Source: Salinisphaera sp. (GTDB lineage: Bacteria; Pseudomonadota; Gammaproteobacteria; Nevskiales; Salinisphaeraceae). From it: 50,092 nt of DNA. Shown here piece by piece: positions 42,138 through 50,092 of this stretch. Location of the stretch: assembly GCF_002729955.1 (NCBI RefSeq), contig NZ_PBYA01000009.1, forward strand, positions 1 to 50,092, in the 5' to 3' direction. The notes under the pieces are model-generated. The model was not told the DNA's origin and searched no databases. It saw nothing but the letters and a program-made list of their open reading frames with translations. The position numbers were made by a program, and so were the translations under genes. Positions within the stretch are counted from its first letter, which is position 1. The number at the start of each line of letters is the position of its first letter.

Positions 42138-43427
42138 TCAGGCCGGCGGCTCGTTGACAGGCGGCGGATCGTAGTCGCCCGCCGCGATCTTTTGCAACTC
42201 GGCATGCAGATCGGCTTCTGCGCCGATATTACGCAATATCCAGTACAGCCCGCTGAGCGTGCGCATCAAGAACACCAGCTGCGGGGCGGCATTGAACAGC
42301 TTCCAGTGGCGCAGCGATGCGCGCACTTCGCCGCGTATGGATTCGATCAGCCCGTCGTCGGTAAACACATAGGGCGATTGATGGCGAATGGGTTCCAGCG
42401 AAGCCGTGGCGTGGCTGGCATAGATCTGGGCATAGGTTTCGCCGTGCTGTGCCCAGCTGTCGGGCGGCACCACGCCCAGGCGTTCCAGCGCGTGATGCAG
42501 ATCCTGCCAGCGGCCGTCGAGGGCGGCGGCCACCACATCCCGCAACCCGTGACGGGTTTCGATATCGAGCGTTTTTGTACAGCCAAAATCGAACAGGGCA
42601 ATCGAGCCGTCCTCGGTCACCCCGAAATTACCGGGGTGCGGATCGGCATGCAGAATGCCGTGGGTGAATACCTGCAGGTTGATCGCCTGAACGATGGCAT
42701 GACCGCGTTCGGGCGCGGCCTCGTCGACGGGCCGCGATTCCACATAGGTCGTCACCAGGACTGCATCGGTACACAACTCGGGCACCGGCTCGGGCAGTAC
42801 GAAGCCGGGCAGCTCGATTGCCCGTAACGTCTGCAGGTGGGCCAGCTCCTGTACGTAGTTGGTTTCCTCGATGAAGCGCTCACGCAGTTCATCGAGCACC
42901 GCATCGATATCGCTGCCGCGGATCGGCAGAAAACGCGACAGCTTGAGCAGGCGGCCAAGGTTGTCGATATCCGCGTCCACCGCATCCGCCACGCCGGGGT
43001 AGCGAATCTTGACCACCACGTCGCGCCCGTCCACCAGTCGTGCACGATGCACCTGGCCGATGGAGGCCGCGGCCATGGCTTGTTCATCGATCTCGGCGAT
43101 CAGCGCGCGTTGTTCGTCGTTCCAGGCTTCATCGAGCACGGGTTCGAGCCGTTCGAATGCCCAGGGTTCGGCGTTGCGTTGCAGGCGCGAGAGCTGTTCG
43201 ACCAGCGGTTCCGGCAGAAAATCGCGATACTGGGACGCGATCTGGCCCAGCTTCATGGCCGCGCCCTTGAGCCCGCCGAGGGTGTCGAACCAGTCCTGGC
43301 CGGTTTTCTGCCAGCTCTTGGCGCGATCGTAGCCGGGCATGGTCTGGAGCACGCCGCGACCGAGGCTGCGCATGCCGGCGCCGAGAATGCGCCGACGCCG
43401 GGTACGTTGTTCGCGCTTATCCGACAC
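42138..43427 (-). CDS. ABC1/AarF/UbiB-family atypical kinase
   Basis: A 429-aa protein of the UbiB/ADCK family, atypical kinases or ATPases linked to isoprenoid lipid and ubiquinone metabolism. The N-terminal KxGQ motif (KLGQIASQYRD, residues 59-69), the Ala-rich nucleotide loop AAASIGQVHRARL (119-131), VVVKIRYPGV, LHADPHPGNFGV and FDFGCTK (metal-binding DFG-type) are all present. The start is GTG at 43425-43427 with GAGG 6 nt upstream; it overlaps the last 11 nt of the SRPBCC-SDR gene, so the two are coupled. UbiB proper is longer with C-terminal membrane helices; this one lacks them and resembles the soluble AarF-like group. Confidence 0.9.
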   Translation of the reverse strand: MSDKREQRTRRRRILGAGMRSLGRGVLQTMPGYDRAKSWQKTGQDWFDTLGGLKGAAMKLGQIASQYRDFLPEPLVEQLSRLQRNAEPWAFERLEPVLDEAWNDEQRALIAEIDEQAMAAASIGQVHRARLVDGRDVVVKIRYPGVADAVDADIDNLGRLLKLSRFLPIRGSDIDAVLDELRERFIEETNYVQELAHLQTLRAIELPGFVLPEPVPELCTDAVLVTTYVESRPVDEAAPERGHAIVQAINLQVFTHGILHADPHPGNFGVTEDGSIALFDFGCTKTLDIETRHGLRDVVAAALDGRWQDLHHALERLGVVPPDSWAQHGETYAQIYASHATASLEPIRHQSPYVFTDDGLIESIRGEVRASLRHWKLFNAAPQLVFLMRTLSGLYWILRNIGAEADLHAELQKIAAGDYDPPPVNEPPA

Positions 43428-44832
43428 CGTGAACCTCGATGCCCGTTTCGTTGCGCAGCCAGCCATAAAGCGTTTGCGCTTCGCTCGGGCGTACCGCCGT
43501 ATTCGGCAATACGGCGGTGGGATGGGGGGTTCGATCGAGAAAGAACTGGCCCTGGCAATTACGCGCCGCGCGGGCCGAACCCAGCCACACGGCGGTATCG
43601 GCGCCCATGCGCGCATCGCGCAGCACGCGCCCCATGACCTTGTCGAAGCCCGGCAGCGATTCGGTCACCCCGGGCGTAGCCACCCAGCCCGGGTGCATCG
43701 CATTGAAGTGCAAGCCTGCATCGCCGTAGCGGCGTGCCCAGTGGCGGGTCAAGGCGACGAGGCCGCGTTTGGCACGGGCATAGGCCTTGTTGCCGCTGAA
43801 GGTTTCGTTCTCGAAATTCAGGTCGTCGAGCACGAGCGGCTGCAGATACATGCCACCGCTGGACATATTGATCACCCGCGCCTTGGCCGCAGCGAGCGCT
43901 GGCAACAGCGTTTCGGTGAGCACGAACGGCGCGACCAGATTGATCGCCAGGCTGCGCTCGAAGCCGTCGCCGGTCAGTGCATGTTCGTGGAATAGGGCGC
44001 CGGCGTTATTGACCAGCACATCGATTTTCGGAAAACGCGCGGTCAGCCGCTCGCCGAGCGCGCGCGTGGCCGCGACATCGAGCAGGTCGGCCTGTTCGGT
44101 ATGAATACGTTCTATCGCCTGGCCGGCGAAGTCGTGTACATGCTTGCGCGATGCCGCGAGCTTGCCGGTATCCCGGCCCACCAGCACCACGGTCGCGCCC
44201 AGGCGCGCATATTCGGCAGCGATCGCTTCGCCAATGCCGCTGGTCGCACCGGTGACCACGGCCACGCGTTCGTCCATGAATTCGCTATGGGCCTTGTCGT
44301 CGAGCGCGAGATAGCCGCGTTCGGTAAACGCCGGAGCGGCCAGCAACAGGCTGCGATCGGCCGCATAGCTCACCCAACCCTGGCGCGGGGCTTCGGTATC
44401 AATCGTCAGCGCACTGGCAAGCCCGGCCACTGCCTTGCGCCCCATGCGCTTGAATACGGGCTTGAGCGCGAGTTCGCTGGCCCGCAGGACGCCCGAGAGC
44501 GAAAAATCCGCGCGATAGTCGATCGTCGTATCGCCGGCGGGGCTCTCTTCGAAACGAATGGTTTCGACCGATGTAAGACCCGGGCCCCGCATTTCCAGCG
44601 CGATATGTTGGTCGGGGGCGAGTCCGGTGATTCGATAGGTCAGCGTGGTACGCCGGCCAAACATCTGCACGGTCACGTCGAATTCGCTACCCACGGCGGG
44701 TGCCCCCGGGGTGCGCTTGCGGGCGCGATAGACACCCGGGTCCCATTGCTCGCAGGTGGAGAAATCAGCCAGATAGCGATAGCAGTCGGCGGGGCTGCGC
44801 GCGACACGGACGGTTTCGTGGAGTCGGATCAT
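43417..44832 (-). CDS. SRPBCC-SDR fusion oxidoreductase
   Basis: A 471-aa two-domain protein. The N-terminus (1-145) is a START/SRPBCC-type ligand-binding domain (ETVRVARSPADCYRYLADF, EQWDPGVYRA, ETIRFEESPAGDTTIDYRAD). The C-terminus (about 188-450) is a short-chain dehydrogenase with TGATSGIG (194-201), VLVNNAGALFHEH, NMSSGGMY (Ser) and the YxxxK pair in AYARAKRGL. SDRs reduce or oxidise alcohols and ketones with NAD(P)H; the hydrophobic-cavity SRPBCC domain may present a lipid substrate. AAGGATTCC precedes the ATG. It is co-transcribed with the ABC1-type kinase by overlap, suggesting a lipid or quinone-related role (inference). It is divergent from the 5'-nucleotidase gene. Confidence 0.9.
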   Translation of the reverse strand: MIRLHETVRVARSPADCYRYLADFSTCEQWDPGVYRARKRTPGAPAVGSEFDVTVQMFGRRTTLTYRITGLAPDQHIALEMRGPGLTSVETIRFEESPAGDTTIDYRADFSLSGVLRASELALKPVFKRMGRKAVAGLASALTIDTEAPRQGWVSYAADRSLLLAAPAFTERGYLALDDKAHSEFMDERVAVVTGATSGIGEAIAAEYARLGATVVLVGRDTGKLAASRKHVHDFAGQAIERIHTEQADLLDVAATRALGERLTARFPKIDVLVNNAGALFHEHALTGDGFERSLAINLVAPFVLTETLLPALAAAKARVINMSSGGMYLQPLVLDDLNFENETFSGNKAYARAKRGLVALTRHWARRYGDAGLHFNAMHPGWVATPGVTESLPGFDKVMGRVLRDARMGADTAVWLGSARAARNCQGQFFLDRTPHPTAVLPNTAVRPSEAQTLYGWLRNETGIEVHGVG

Positions 44833-44900
44833 GGAATCCTTAAGCTGCGACCAAAGTCGAGTTATACGCCAGTCTGGCCGTGGCGGTTGAGGCGTTGCAA

Positions 44901-44929
44901 CCGTCACGGGTCTGTCAGTGAATTGTCAT
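44901..44929 (+). promoter_or_regulatory. Pho box (three PhoB half-sites)
   Basis: Three 7-bp direct repeats with 4-bp spacers: CCGTCAC (44901-44907), CTGTCAG (44912-44918), TTGTCAT (44923-44929). The last two form a classic Pho box, CTGTCAG-N4-TTGTCAT. A candidate -10 element (TTATGC) starts 9 bp further on, as expected for PhoB activation of the 5'-nucleotidase gene at 44993. Confidence 0.75.
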
Positions 44930-44992
44930 CGTGCCGCCTTATGCCCCCGCTAGCCTGCGCGTCGACTTTAACCGACACTTCCCGGGGGACCC

Positions 44993-47158
44993 ATGAACAA
45001 GACGCGATCCGTCTGGCGACGACTGCTGCTGACACTCTGTCTGACCGCGGCGATTGCCGGCTGTTCCGACAGCGATTCCAACGACAACGACGACAACAAT
45101 AACGGCGATGGGCAGCAAACGGCCGCCTATCGTCTTCAGCTACTGCATTTCGCGGATATGGACGGCTCCACCGCGGCGCTGGATTACGTCTCCAACTTTT
45201 CCAGCCTGGTCAACGCGTTCGCCAGCGTCGATACGCTGTCGAACAATACGCTCGTGCTCTCCTCGGGCGACAATTTCATTCCCGGACCGCGGTTTTTCGC
45301 CGCCGGCGCGCTGGCCGACGACGATGTGCCCGAAGCGCTCGGCGCCGCCGGCAACGGCCGCGCGGATATCGTGTTCGTGAATCGTTTCGGCACGTCCGCC
45401 TCGGCACTGGGCAATCATGATCTGGACGCCGGCACGTCGGCCTTTGCCGGTTTGATCGCGGGTGACGGCGACAGCGATGGCTATGCCGGCGCCGCCTTCC
45501 CGTATCTGTCCTTCAATGCCGATTTTTCGGGCGACAGCAATCTGTCAGCCCTGGTCGCCGAGAATGGCCAGCCCTCGGCGCAGGTGGCCGGGCGTGTGGC
45601 AGGCTCGACCACGGTGAAGGTCGGCGGCGAAACCATCGGCGTGGTCGGTGCGACCACGCCGCTTCTGGCGAGCATCACCTCGACCGGCGGAATCGATATG
45701 TCGCCGGACGGGTTTGCCATGGACGATGCCGGCTACGACGCGCTCGCGGCAGCCATCCAGCCCGGCGTGGACGCGCTCGTCGCCCAGGGCATCAACAAGA
45801 TCGTGGTCGTTGCACACATGCAGCAGATCGCCATCGAAAAAGCCCTGGCCACGCGTTTGAACGATGTCGATATCATCATCGCCGGCGGCTCGAACACGCT
45901 GCTGGCCGACAGCAACGACGTCTTGCGCGACGGCGACAGCGCGGCCGACACCTATCCGCTGGCCTTCGAGGGCCCGGATGAGACGCCCACGCTGGTGGTC
46001 AACGTCGACGGCGATTACAAATATCTCGGCCGTCTCGTGGTCGATTTCGATGCCAATGGCGTGCTGTTGACCGATTCGCTGGACCCGGTCTCCAACGGCG
46101 CCTGGGCCAGCACCGATGCCATCGTCGAGCAACTGGCCACCCGGGGCCTGAATACCGAGGCCGACTCGGATGTACTGGCCGTACAGTCCGCGCTGCAGAA
46201 CGTACTCGCCGAGCAGGACGGCAATGTCCAGGGCATTACCGATGTCTATCTCGACGGGCGCCGCACCCAGGTGCGTACCGAGGAGACGAACCTTGGCGAC
46301 CTCACCGCCGATGCCAATTTGTACTACGCGCGCCTCGTCGAGCCGGGCGTGCAGGTGTCGCTCAAGAATGGCGGCGGTATCCGCGACGCCATCGGCCAGT
46401 CGGTTGTCCCGCCGGGCGGTACCGGTGAGGCCGAACTGCGCCCGCCGCAGGCCAATGAATCCATCGGCAAGCCGGAAGGGGGCGTGTCGCAGTTCGATAT
46501 CGCCGGCGCGCTGCGTTTCAACAACAGCCTGACGATCATCAGCGTGACCGCGGCCGAGCTGCGCGACATCATGGAACATGCCGTGGCCGCCACCACCGAT
46601 GGGGCCACGCCCGGCCAGTTCCCGCAGATTGGCGGCATGCGTATCGCCTTCGACGTGGACGAAACCGCGCGTACCGGCGGGCAGATGAATCTGGGTACGG
46701 CCACCACCGGTAACCGTATCCGCAGCCTCGAGCTCATCGATGCCAACGGCGATACCACCGATACGCTGGTGACCAACGGCGTCCTCCAGGGTGACGCCAG
46801 TCGCGAGATTCGTATGGTACTGCTCGCCTTCACCGCCGCCTGTGTGCCGGGCGACAACTACGATGCCGGCAACAATGATTGCGGCGATGCCTATCCGTTG
46901 AAGAATCTGGCCGATCCGCAGCGTGTCGATATCGACCCGACCACCGACGGCGTGATCGATGCTTCGCAGATCGGCACCGACTACGATCCGGGCCTGGCGA
47001 TGTTCGCAGCCACCGGCACCGAGCAGGATGCCTTTGCCGAATATCTGCAATCGCGCTACAACCCCGATAACGGGGGCACGGCATTCGATATCGCCGAAAC
47101 ACCGGCCGCGCAGGACACGCGTATCGTCAATCTCGAGGCACGCCGCGCCGCGCGTTGA
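44993..47158 (+). CDS. 5'-nucleotidase/UshA-like lipoprotein
   Basis: A 721-aa surface or periplasmic lipoprotein of the bifunctional metallophosphatase/5'-nucleotidase family. The lipobox is TAAIAGC at about residues 18-24, then an Asn/Asp-rich tether (DSNDNDDNNNGD). The metallophosphoesterase domain shows LLHFADMDG, LSSGDNF, SALGNHDLDAG and VVVAHMQ. The C-terminal nucleotidase domain shows ETNLGDLTADA, LKNGGGIRD and IAGALRFNNSL. In relatives LLH is followed by TxDxHG; here the motif is FADMDG, a family variation. It probably releases phosphate from external nucleotides; the Pho box upstream supports phosphate control. A strong terminator follows. Confidence 0.93.
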   Translation: MNKTRSVWRRLLLTLCLTAAIAGCSDSDSNDNDDNNNGDGQQTAAYRLQLLHFADMDGSTAALDYVSNFSSLVNAFASVDTLSNNTLVLSSGDNFIPGPRFFAAGALADDDVPEALGAAGNGRADIVFVNRFGTSASALGNHDLDAGTSAFAGLIAGDGDSDGYAGAAFPYLSFNADFSGDSNLSALVAENGQPSAQVAGRVAGSTTVKVGGETIGVVGATTPLLASITSTGGIDMSPDGFAMDDAGYDALAAAIQPGVDALVAQGINKIVVVAHMQQIAIEKALATRLNDVDIIIAGGSNTLLADSNDVLRDGDSAADTYPLAFEGPDETPTLVVNVDGDYKYLGRLVVDFDANGVLLTDSLDPVSNGAWASTDAIVEQLATRGLNTEADSDVLAVQSALQNVLAEQDGNVQGITDVYLDGRRTQVRTEETNLGDLTADANLYYARLVEPGVQVSLKNGGGIRDAIGQSVVPPGGTGEAELRPPQANESIGKPEGGVSQFDIAGALRFNNSLTIISVTAAELRDIMEHAVAATTDGATPGQFPQIGGMRIAFDVDETARTGGQMNLGTATTGNRIRSLELIDANGDTTDTLVTNGVLQGDASREIRMVLLAFTAACVPGDNYDAGNNDCGDAYPLKNLADPQRVDIDPTTDGVIDASQIGTDYDPGLAMFAATGTEQDAFAEYLQSRYNPDNGGTAFDIAETPAAQDTRIVNLEARRAAR

Positions 47159-47186
47159 TTCACTGATCGCAACATGCAGGAAAGGG

Positions 47187-47216
47187 GGCCGCGCTGGGGT
47201 TCAGCGCGGCCTTTTT
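47187..47216 (+). terminator. Rho-independent terminator after the 5'-nucleotidase gene
   Basis: GGCCGCGCTG (47187-47196) pairs perfectly with CAGCGCGGCC (47202-47211) around GGGTT, followed by TTTTTCG. The 383-bp gap to the next gene (47159-47541) holds only this and the Pho-box-like site. Confidence 0.92.
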
Positions 47217-47462
47217 CGTGGGCGGGTTTGAAACGAGGCGCCAGGGGATATCTGCATAACCTGTCGCGGCTCGCGTTCGAGTCCTCACAGACGGTGCGGC
47301 AAGGCGTCCAAGCGCAGCGCCTGCCTTTTTGGCAGGTCAAGCCCGGCAACGGGGCCGCGGCGTCTGTGATGCCGAACCGCTTGGCGCCCGGGGCTTTGCG
47401 CGCGCTTGATCGGCGTCAGTATTCGCGACCGTGCAACTTGTTATTGGCTTGGGCAGGCTACG

Positions 47463-47480
47463 CTGTCACTTGTCTGTGAA
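47463..47480 (+). promoter_or_regulatory. Pho-box-like repeat upstream of the WYL regulator
   Basis: CTGTCAC (47463-47469) and CTGTGAA (47474-47480) are 7-bp direct repeats with a 4-bp spacer, 61 nt upstream of the WYL regulator start. The match to the PhoB consensus is weaker than at 44912. Confidence 0.35.
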
Positions 47481-47541
47481 TCGCGCGCAAAGGACCCGGC
47501 GCGACCGTGACAGGTTGTGCGGAGCTTCCTAAACTCGTCGC

Positions 47542-48528
47542 ATGAACGTCTTCGACCGTATCTACGCCCTGCACAAGCAGCTGGCTGGCGCGCGCCGGCC
47601 CACGCCCAAGGCCACGCTGGAAGCACGATTGGAATGCTCGCCCGCGACGGTCAAGCGCATCATTCGCGATATGCGGCTCTATCTCGATGCGCCCATCGAA
47701 TACGACCGCGAATACAACGGCTACTACTACGCCAGCGCCGATGGCAGCACGCCCGACGCCCAGTTCGAATTGCCCGGACTCTGGTTCAACGCCTCGGAGC
47801 TGATCTCGCTGCTGGCCATGGACCAGCTACTGGAAACAGTCCAGCCCGGTCTGCTGGCGGTAGACCTCGCGCCGGTACGCAAGCGTCTGGAACGCATTCT
47901 CGAAAGCCGGGCCATGGGCACCGGCGAGCTTGCCCGGCGCACCCGGATTTTGCGCGCCAGCGCGCGTAGGCCGGGGCCGGCCTTTGCCGAGGTCGCCGGC
48001 GCCATGGCCATGCGTCGACGGCTGCGGATTCGCTATCACGGGCGTGCACGCGATACCGAAAGCCAGCGCACCATCTCCCCGCAGCGGTTGGTCTATTACC
48101 GCGACAACTGGTATCTGGACGGCTGGTGTCATGATGCCGACGGCCTGCGCAGTTTTTCGCTCGACCGGATCCGCGCGGCCGAAACGCTCGATGACGAAGC
48201 CATCGATATGGACAGCGACGCCCTCGAGGCCGAGCTGGGTGGCGGCTACGGCATCTTTTCGGGCACGCCCGAGAACACGGCGGTCATCCGCTTTTCGCCC
48301 CAGGCCGCACGCTGGGTGGCCGACGAGCAATGGCACCCCGACCAGCAGGGCCGGGCGCTCGACGACGGCGGCTACGAACTGCGGGTGCCGTATTCGGCCA
48401 GCGCCGAACTGCTGGCCGACGTGCTCGCCTACGGACCGGAGGCCGAAATCATCGCCCCGGAATCTCTGCGCCGGGCCGCTGCCGAGCGCCTGCGTGCGGC
48501 GGCAGCGCACTACGCCGAATATATTTAA
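47542..48528 (+). CDS. WYL-domain transcriptional regulator (YafY-like)
   Basis: A 328-aa regulator. The N-terminus (1-65) is a winged helix (RIYALHKQLAGARRPTPKAT, ECSPATVKRIIRDMRLYLDA). The centre (about 150-215) is a WYL domain with RYHGRARDTESQRTISPQRL and NWYLDGWCHDADGLRSFSLD, here with the WYL-type YRDNWYLDGW. The C-terminal WCX extension covers about 240-328. WYL proteins sense nucleic-acid or nucleotide-like ligands and control diverse genes including DNA-damage and defence functions. It is followed 95 nt later by a degenerate J-domain-like gene and a SprT-like gene on the same strand. Confidence 0.92.
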   Translation: MNVFDRIYALHKQLAGARRPTPKATLEARLECSPATVKRIIRDMRLYLDAPIEYDREYNGYYYASADGSTPDAQFELPGLWFNASELISLLAMDQLLETVQPGLLAVDLAPVRKRLERILESRAMGTGELARRTRILRASARRPGPAFAEVAGAMAMRRRLRIRYHGRARDTESQRTISPQRLVYYRDNWYLDGWCHDADGLRSFSLDRIRAAETLDDEAIDMDSDALEAELGGGYGIFSGTPENTAVIRFSPQAARWVADEQWHPDQQGRALDDGGYELRVPYSASAELLADVLAYGPEAEIIAPESLRRAAAERLRAAAAHYAEYI

Positions 48529-48623
48529 TGTAAATTCATACAGCCCAGGGTCGCTGTTTGACCCACCGCCACCGGCAAGCTCTCCCACGTTGACGACATC
48601 ACGTGGACAAGCGGGAGCGACCC

Positions 48624-49301
48624 ATGAGCGAAACAATGGCCCAACGACTGATTCATCCGGCCCATGCCCAGCTGGTGCAGGCTGCACGCGCCGAGCGCCG
48701 TGCGCTCGTACGGGCACTGGCCATCGAAGCCGACTGGCGTTTCCACGACGGCCCCGAATGGGCGGCGCGCTACTGGGCGGCCTTCGGCGATCTGCGTCGC
48801 GACGTGGACAGCGCGCCGGAACTGCGCCTGGGCGCCGCGCTGGCGCCTCGCAGTGGCTGGTCGCCGCTGGCGCCGGTGGAATCCGACCAGGCCCGGGCCA
48901 TTTTTCGGGCCCTGCTGGCCGCCTTGCATCCCCAGGTTGCCCCGCGGGCCGCCGCGGCCGATACCGCCGGGCTGTGGTCGCTCGCGGTTATGGCTTATCG
49001 CGCCGGTGATGCCGCGCGGCTGCGTGAATTGCTTGCCCGTGCCCAGCCCGCCGCGGCCACGGCCCGCTTGCCGCAGGACCTCGTCGAACTGCGCCAGGAG
49101 CACGATCGTCTGGCAAACGCGCGGGCGGCAGCGGATCGGCGCCTGGCCGAACTCAGCCAGAGTTTTCCCTTCAATCTGCGCGACCGGCTGGACGATGCCG
49201 ACTGGGTGCGACGCCAGCGTCTGAGCCTGCGGCAGGTGCTGGCGTTCGTGGCGCCCCCGCGCCGCCAGCCTGCGCACAGCGATCGCCAACAGGTATCCTG
49301 A
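48624..49301 (+). CDS. Degenerate J-domain-like protein
   Basis: A 225-aa soluble protein. The middle (about 88-145) looks like a J-domain: ARAIFRALLAALHPQVAPRA, then LWSLAVMAYRAGDAARLREL. The canonical HPD that stimulates DnaK reads HPQ (102-104) here, so chaperone activation is doubtful. The C-terminal part (about 145-210) is an amphipathic coiled coil (LVELRQEHDRLANARAAADR). GGGAG lies just before ATG 48624; a GTG at 48603 would add seven residues. It sits 36 nt before the SprT-like gene, on the same strand. No closer family identified. Confidence 0.68.
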   Translation: MSETMAQRLIHPAHAQLVQAARAERRALVRALAIEADWRFHDGPEWAARYWAAFGDLRRDVDSAPELRLGAALAPRSGWSPLAPVESDQARAIFRALLAALHPQVAPRAAAADTAGLWSLAVMAYRAGDAARLRELLARAQPAAATARLPQDLVELRQEHDRLANARAAADRRLAELSQSFPFNLRDRLDDADWVRRQRLSLRQVLAFVAPPRRQPAHSDRQQVS

Positions 49302-49336
49302 GCCGCTTGCTGGAATCACTCACCACTGGTTGCGCC

Positions 49337-49894
49337 ATGGCCCAGGCCCAACAGCATCGCCTCGACTTCGACGGCGAAGACCTGCAAACACGCGTCGTAC
49401 AGGACACGGTGTACTGGATCGAACGCGCCCGCGAAATCACCGGCGCCAGTGCGCGCCGCCTGCCGGTGCCGGCGGTCGCCTTCGATCTGCGCGGCCGGGC
49501 CGCCGGCCAGGCGATCTTCGCGCGTCGCAGTCGCGACTGCCGGATTCGCATCAACGCGGCACTGCTGGCCTCGCATCCGCAGGAAATGATCGCCGAAACC
49601 GTGCCCCACGAAGTCGCCCACGTGGTGATCTACCGGCTCTACGGCCGCCGTGCCCGCCCGCACGGCAAGGAATGGAAAGCACTGATGCGCGCCTTCGGTG
49701 TCGACCCGGCGCCCTGTCATACGCTGCCCGCCGAACCCGTACGCCAGCTCAAACGCTTTCGCTATGCATGCGGCTGCGAGGAGCCGGCTTTTCTTACCAG
49801 CATCCGTCACAAGCGCGCCCAGAAGGGCACCGATTACGTCTGTCGTGTTTGTGGTGAGAAATTGCGGTTTGCCGACGAGGGGGCCGGTTCGTAG
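49337..49894 (+). CDS. SprT-like zinc metalloprotease domain protein
   Basis: A 185-aa protein matching SprT. It has the zincin motif HEVAH (residues 91-95) with a third His region in ARPHGKEWKALMRAFG. A C-terminal zinc ribbon has Cys145 and Cys147 (RYACGCEEP) and Cys169 and Cys172 (YVCRVCGEKL). Eukaryotic relatives (Spartan) cut DNA-protein crosslinks; bacterial SprT is poorly characterised. No good SD precedes ATG 49337, and an in-frame TTG at 49307 is an alternative start. The preceding gene ends 36 nt upstream. Confidence 0.92.
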   Translation: MAQAQQHRLDFDGEDLQTRVVQDTVYWIERAREITGASARRLPVPAVAFDLRGRAAGQAIFARRSRDCRIRINAALLASHPQEMIAETVPHEVAHVVIYRLYGRRARPHGKEWKALMRAFGVDPAPCHTLPAEPVRQLKRFRYACGCEEPAFLTSIRHKRAQKGTDYVCRVCGEKLRFADEGAGS

Positions 49895-50092
49895 CGGTTG
49901 GCGGATGGCAGATGGCGCGTAGGCTTTAACTCGAACCTTTCGTTTTCTAAATCAACGACGCGGGTACTTGCGGCTTGGGGTTTCGCACTGATGTGCGAGT
50001 CACTTTCATTTGCTTGTCCAAATGAAAGTAACCAAAGCAAAGGACACCCTGTCTTGCGCCGATGCTGCGCATCGGTTCCCTGCGCGGCTCCG
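49895..50092. repeat. Terminal intergenic region with dispersed-repeat features
   Basis: TTTCATTTG (50004-50012) and CAAATGAAAG (50019-50028) form an inverted repeat around CTTGTC. The tail has a second short palindrome, CCGATGCTGCGCATCGG, near 50059-50075. Sequences of this kind are often repeated many times per genome; that cannot be tested in one window. The minus-strand ORF across 49834-50040 has no domain and is not called. Confidence 0.4.

Noticed and set aside
45545-47050. 501-codon minus-strand frame opposite the 5'-nucleotidase
   Set aside because: Shadow frame; the plus strand carries a lipobox and metallophosphatase motifs.
49834-50040. Minus-strand 68-codon ORF at the right end
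   Set aside because: It overlaps the SprT-like gene end and a likely dispersed repeat, with no domain.

Overview
The window looks like chromosome of a GC-rich, salt-tolerant gammaproteobacterium. This is inferred from the GC-rich coding style, an ectoine-type EctA acetyltransferase, a beta-ketoadipate (pca) branch with IclR and LysR regulators, a YhhQ-type transporter and a likely PhoB box. Salinisphaera or a relative would fit, but there is no rRNA or other marker to prove it.

Region 1 (1-7.1 kb): a minus-strand metal/redox group (DUF411 protein, small membrane protein, Met-rich secreted protein, 1-Cys peroxiredoxin, and a Cys-containing secreted protein upstream); an orphan HipB-type repressor with a palindrome at its start; an endonuclease/exonuclease/phosphatase gene broken by an in-frame amber stop; a HAD hydrolase and a metallophosphoesterase.

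Region 2 (7.1-16.9 kb) is accessory DNA. It holds decayed ORF remnants, a pair of P-loop GTPases (the first with a +1 frameshift at CCC-C), a truncated LysR relic, an unrecognised 234-aa protein and a 1762-aa protein carrying two tyrosine-recombinase-like modules. The recombinase gene starts about 170 bp from a displaced 3' half of a tRNA-Arg(ACG) gene, which is a plausible attachment site. The tRNA 3' end recurs three times in about 400 bp. The units between the copies hold a terminator, an inverted copy of the tRNA T-arm and four micro-hairpins whose loops are conserved while their stems covary. This is the most unusual part of the window.

Region 3 (17-28.6 kb): a lipoprotein alpha/beta hydrolase; CtaG- and DUF2243-type membrane proteins; an orphan ectA whose Shine-Dalgarno is separated from its start by a 45-bp segment; a convergent operon of ATP-grasp ligase, CocE/NonD hydrolase and amidase; a pncC-nadE NAD pair; and an Ldh-family oxidoreductase.

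Region 4 (28.6-37 kb): pcaF-pcaD-pcaQ and an IclR regulator, with matching GTTCGC-N3-GCGAAC palindromes upstream of both the regulator and pcaF; an HD-GYP protein; a lactate permease; and a GlcG/HbpS-type protein.

Region 5 (37-43.5 kb): a minus-strand sulfotransferase group (arylsulfotransferase-like protein, two unknown membrane proteins, PAPS-type sulfotransferase), a secreted protein, YhhQ, and an ABC1-type kinase whose start overlaps an SRPBCC-SDR fusion gene.

Region 6 (43.4-50 kb): the SRPBCC-SDR fusion gene; divergent from it, a 5'-nucleotidase lipoprotein behind a three-half-site Pho box; then a WYL regulator, a degenerate J-domain-like protein, a SprT-like metalloprotease and a terminal intergenic repeat.
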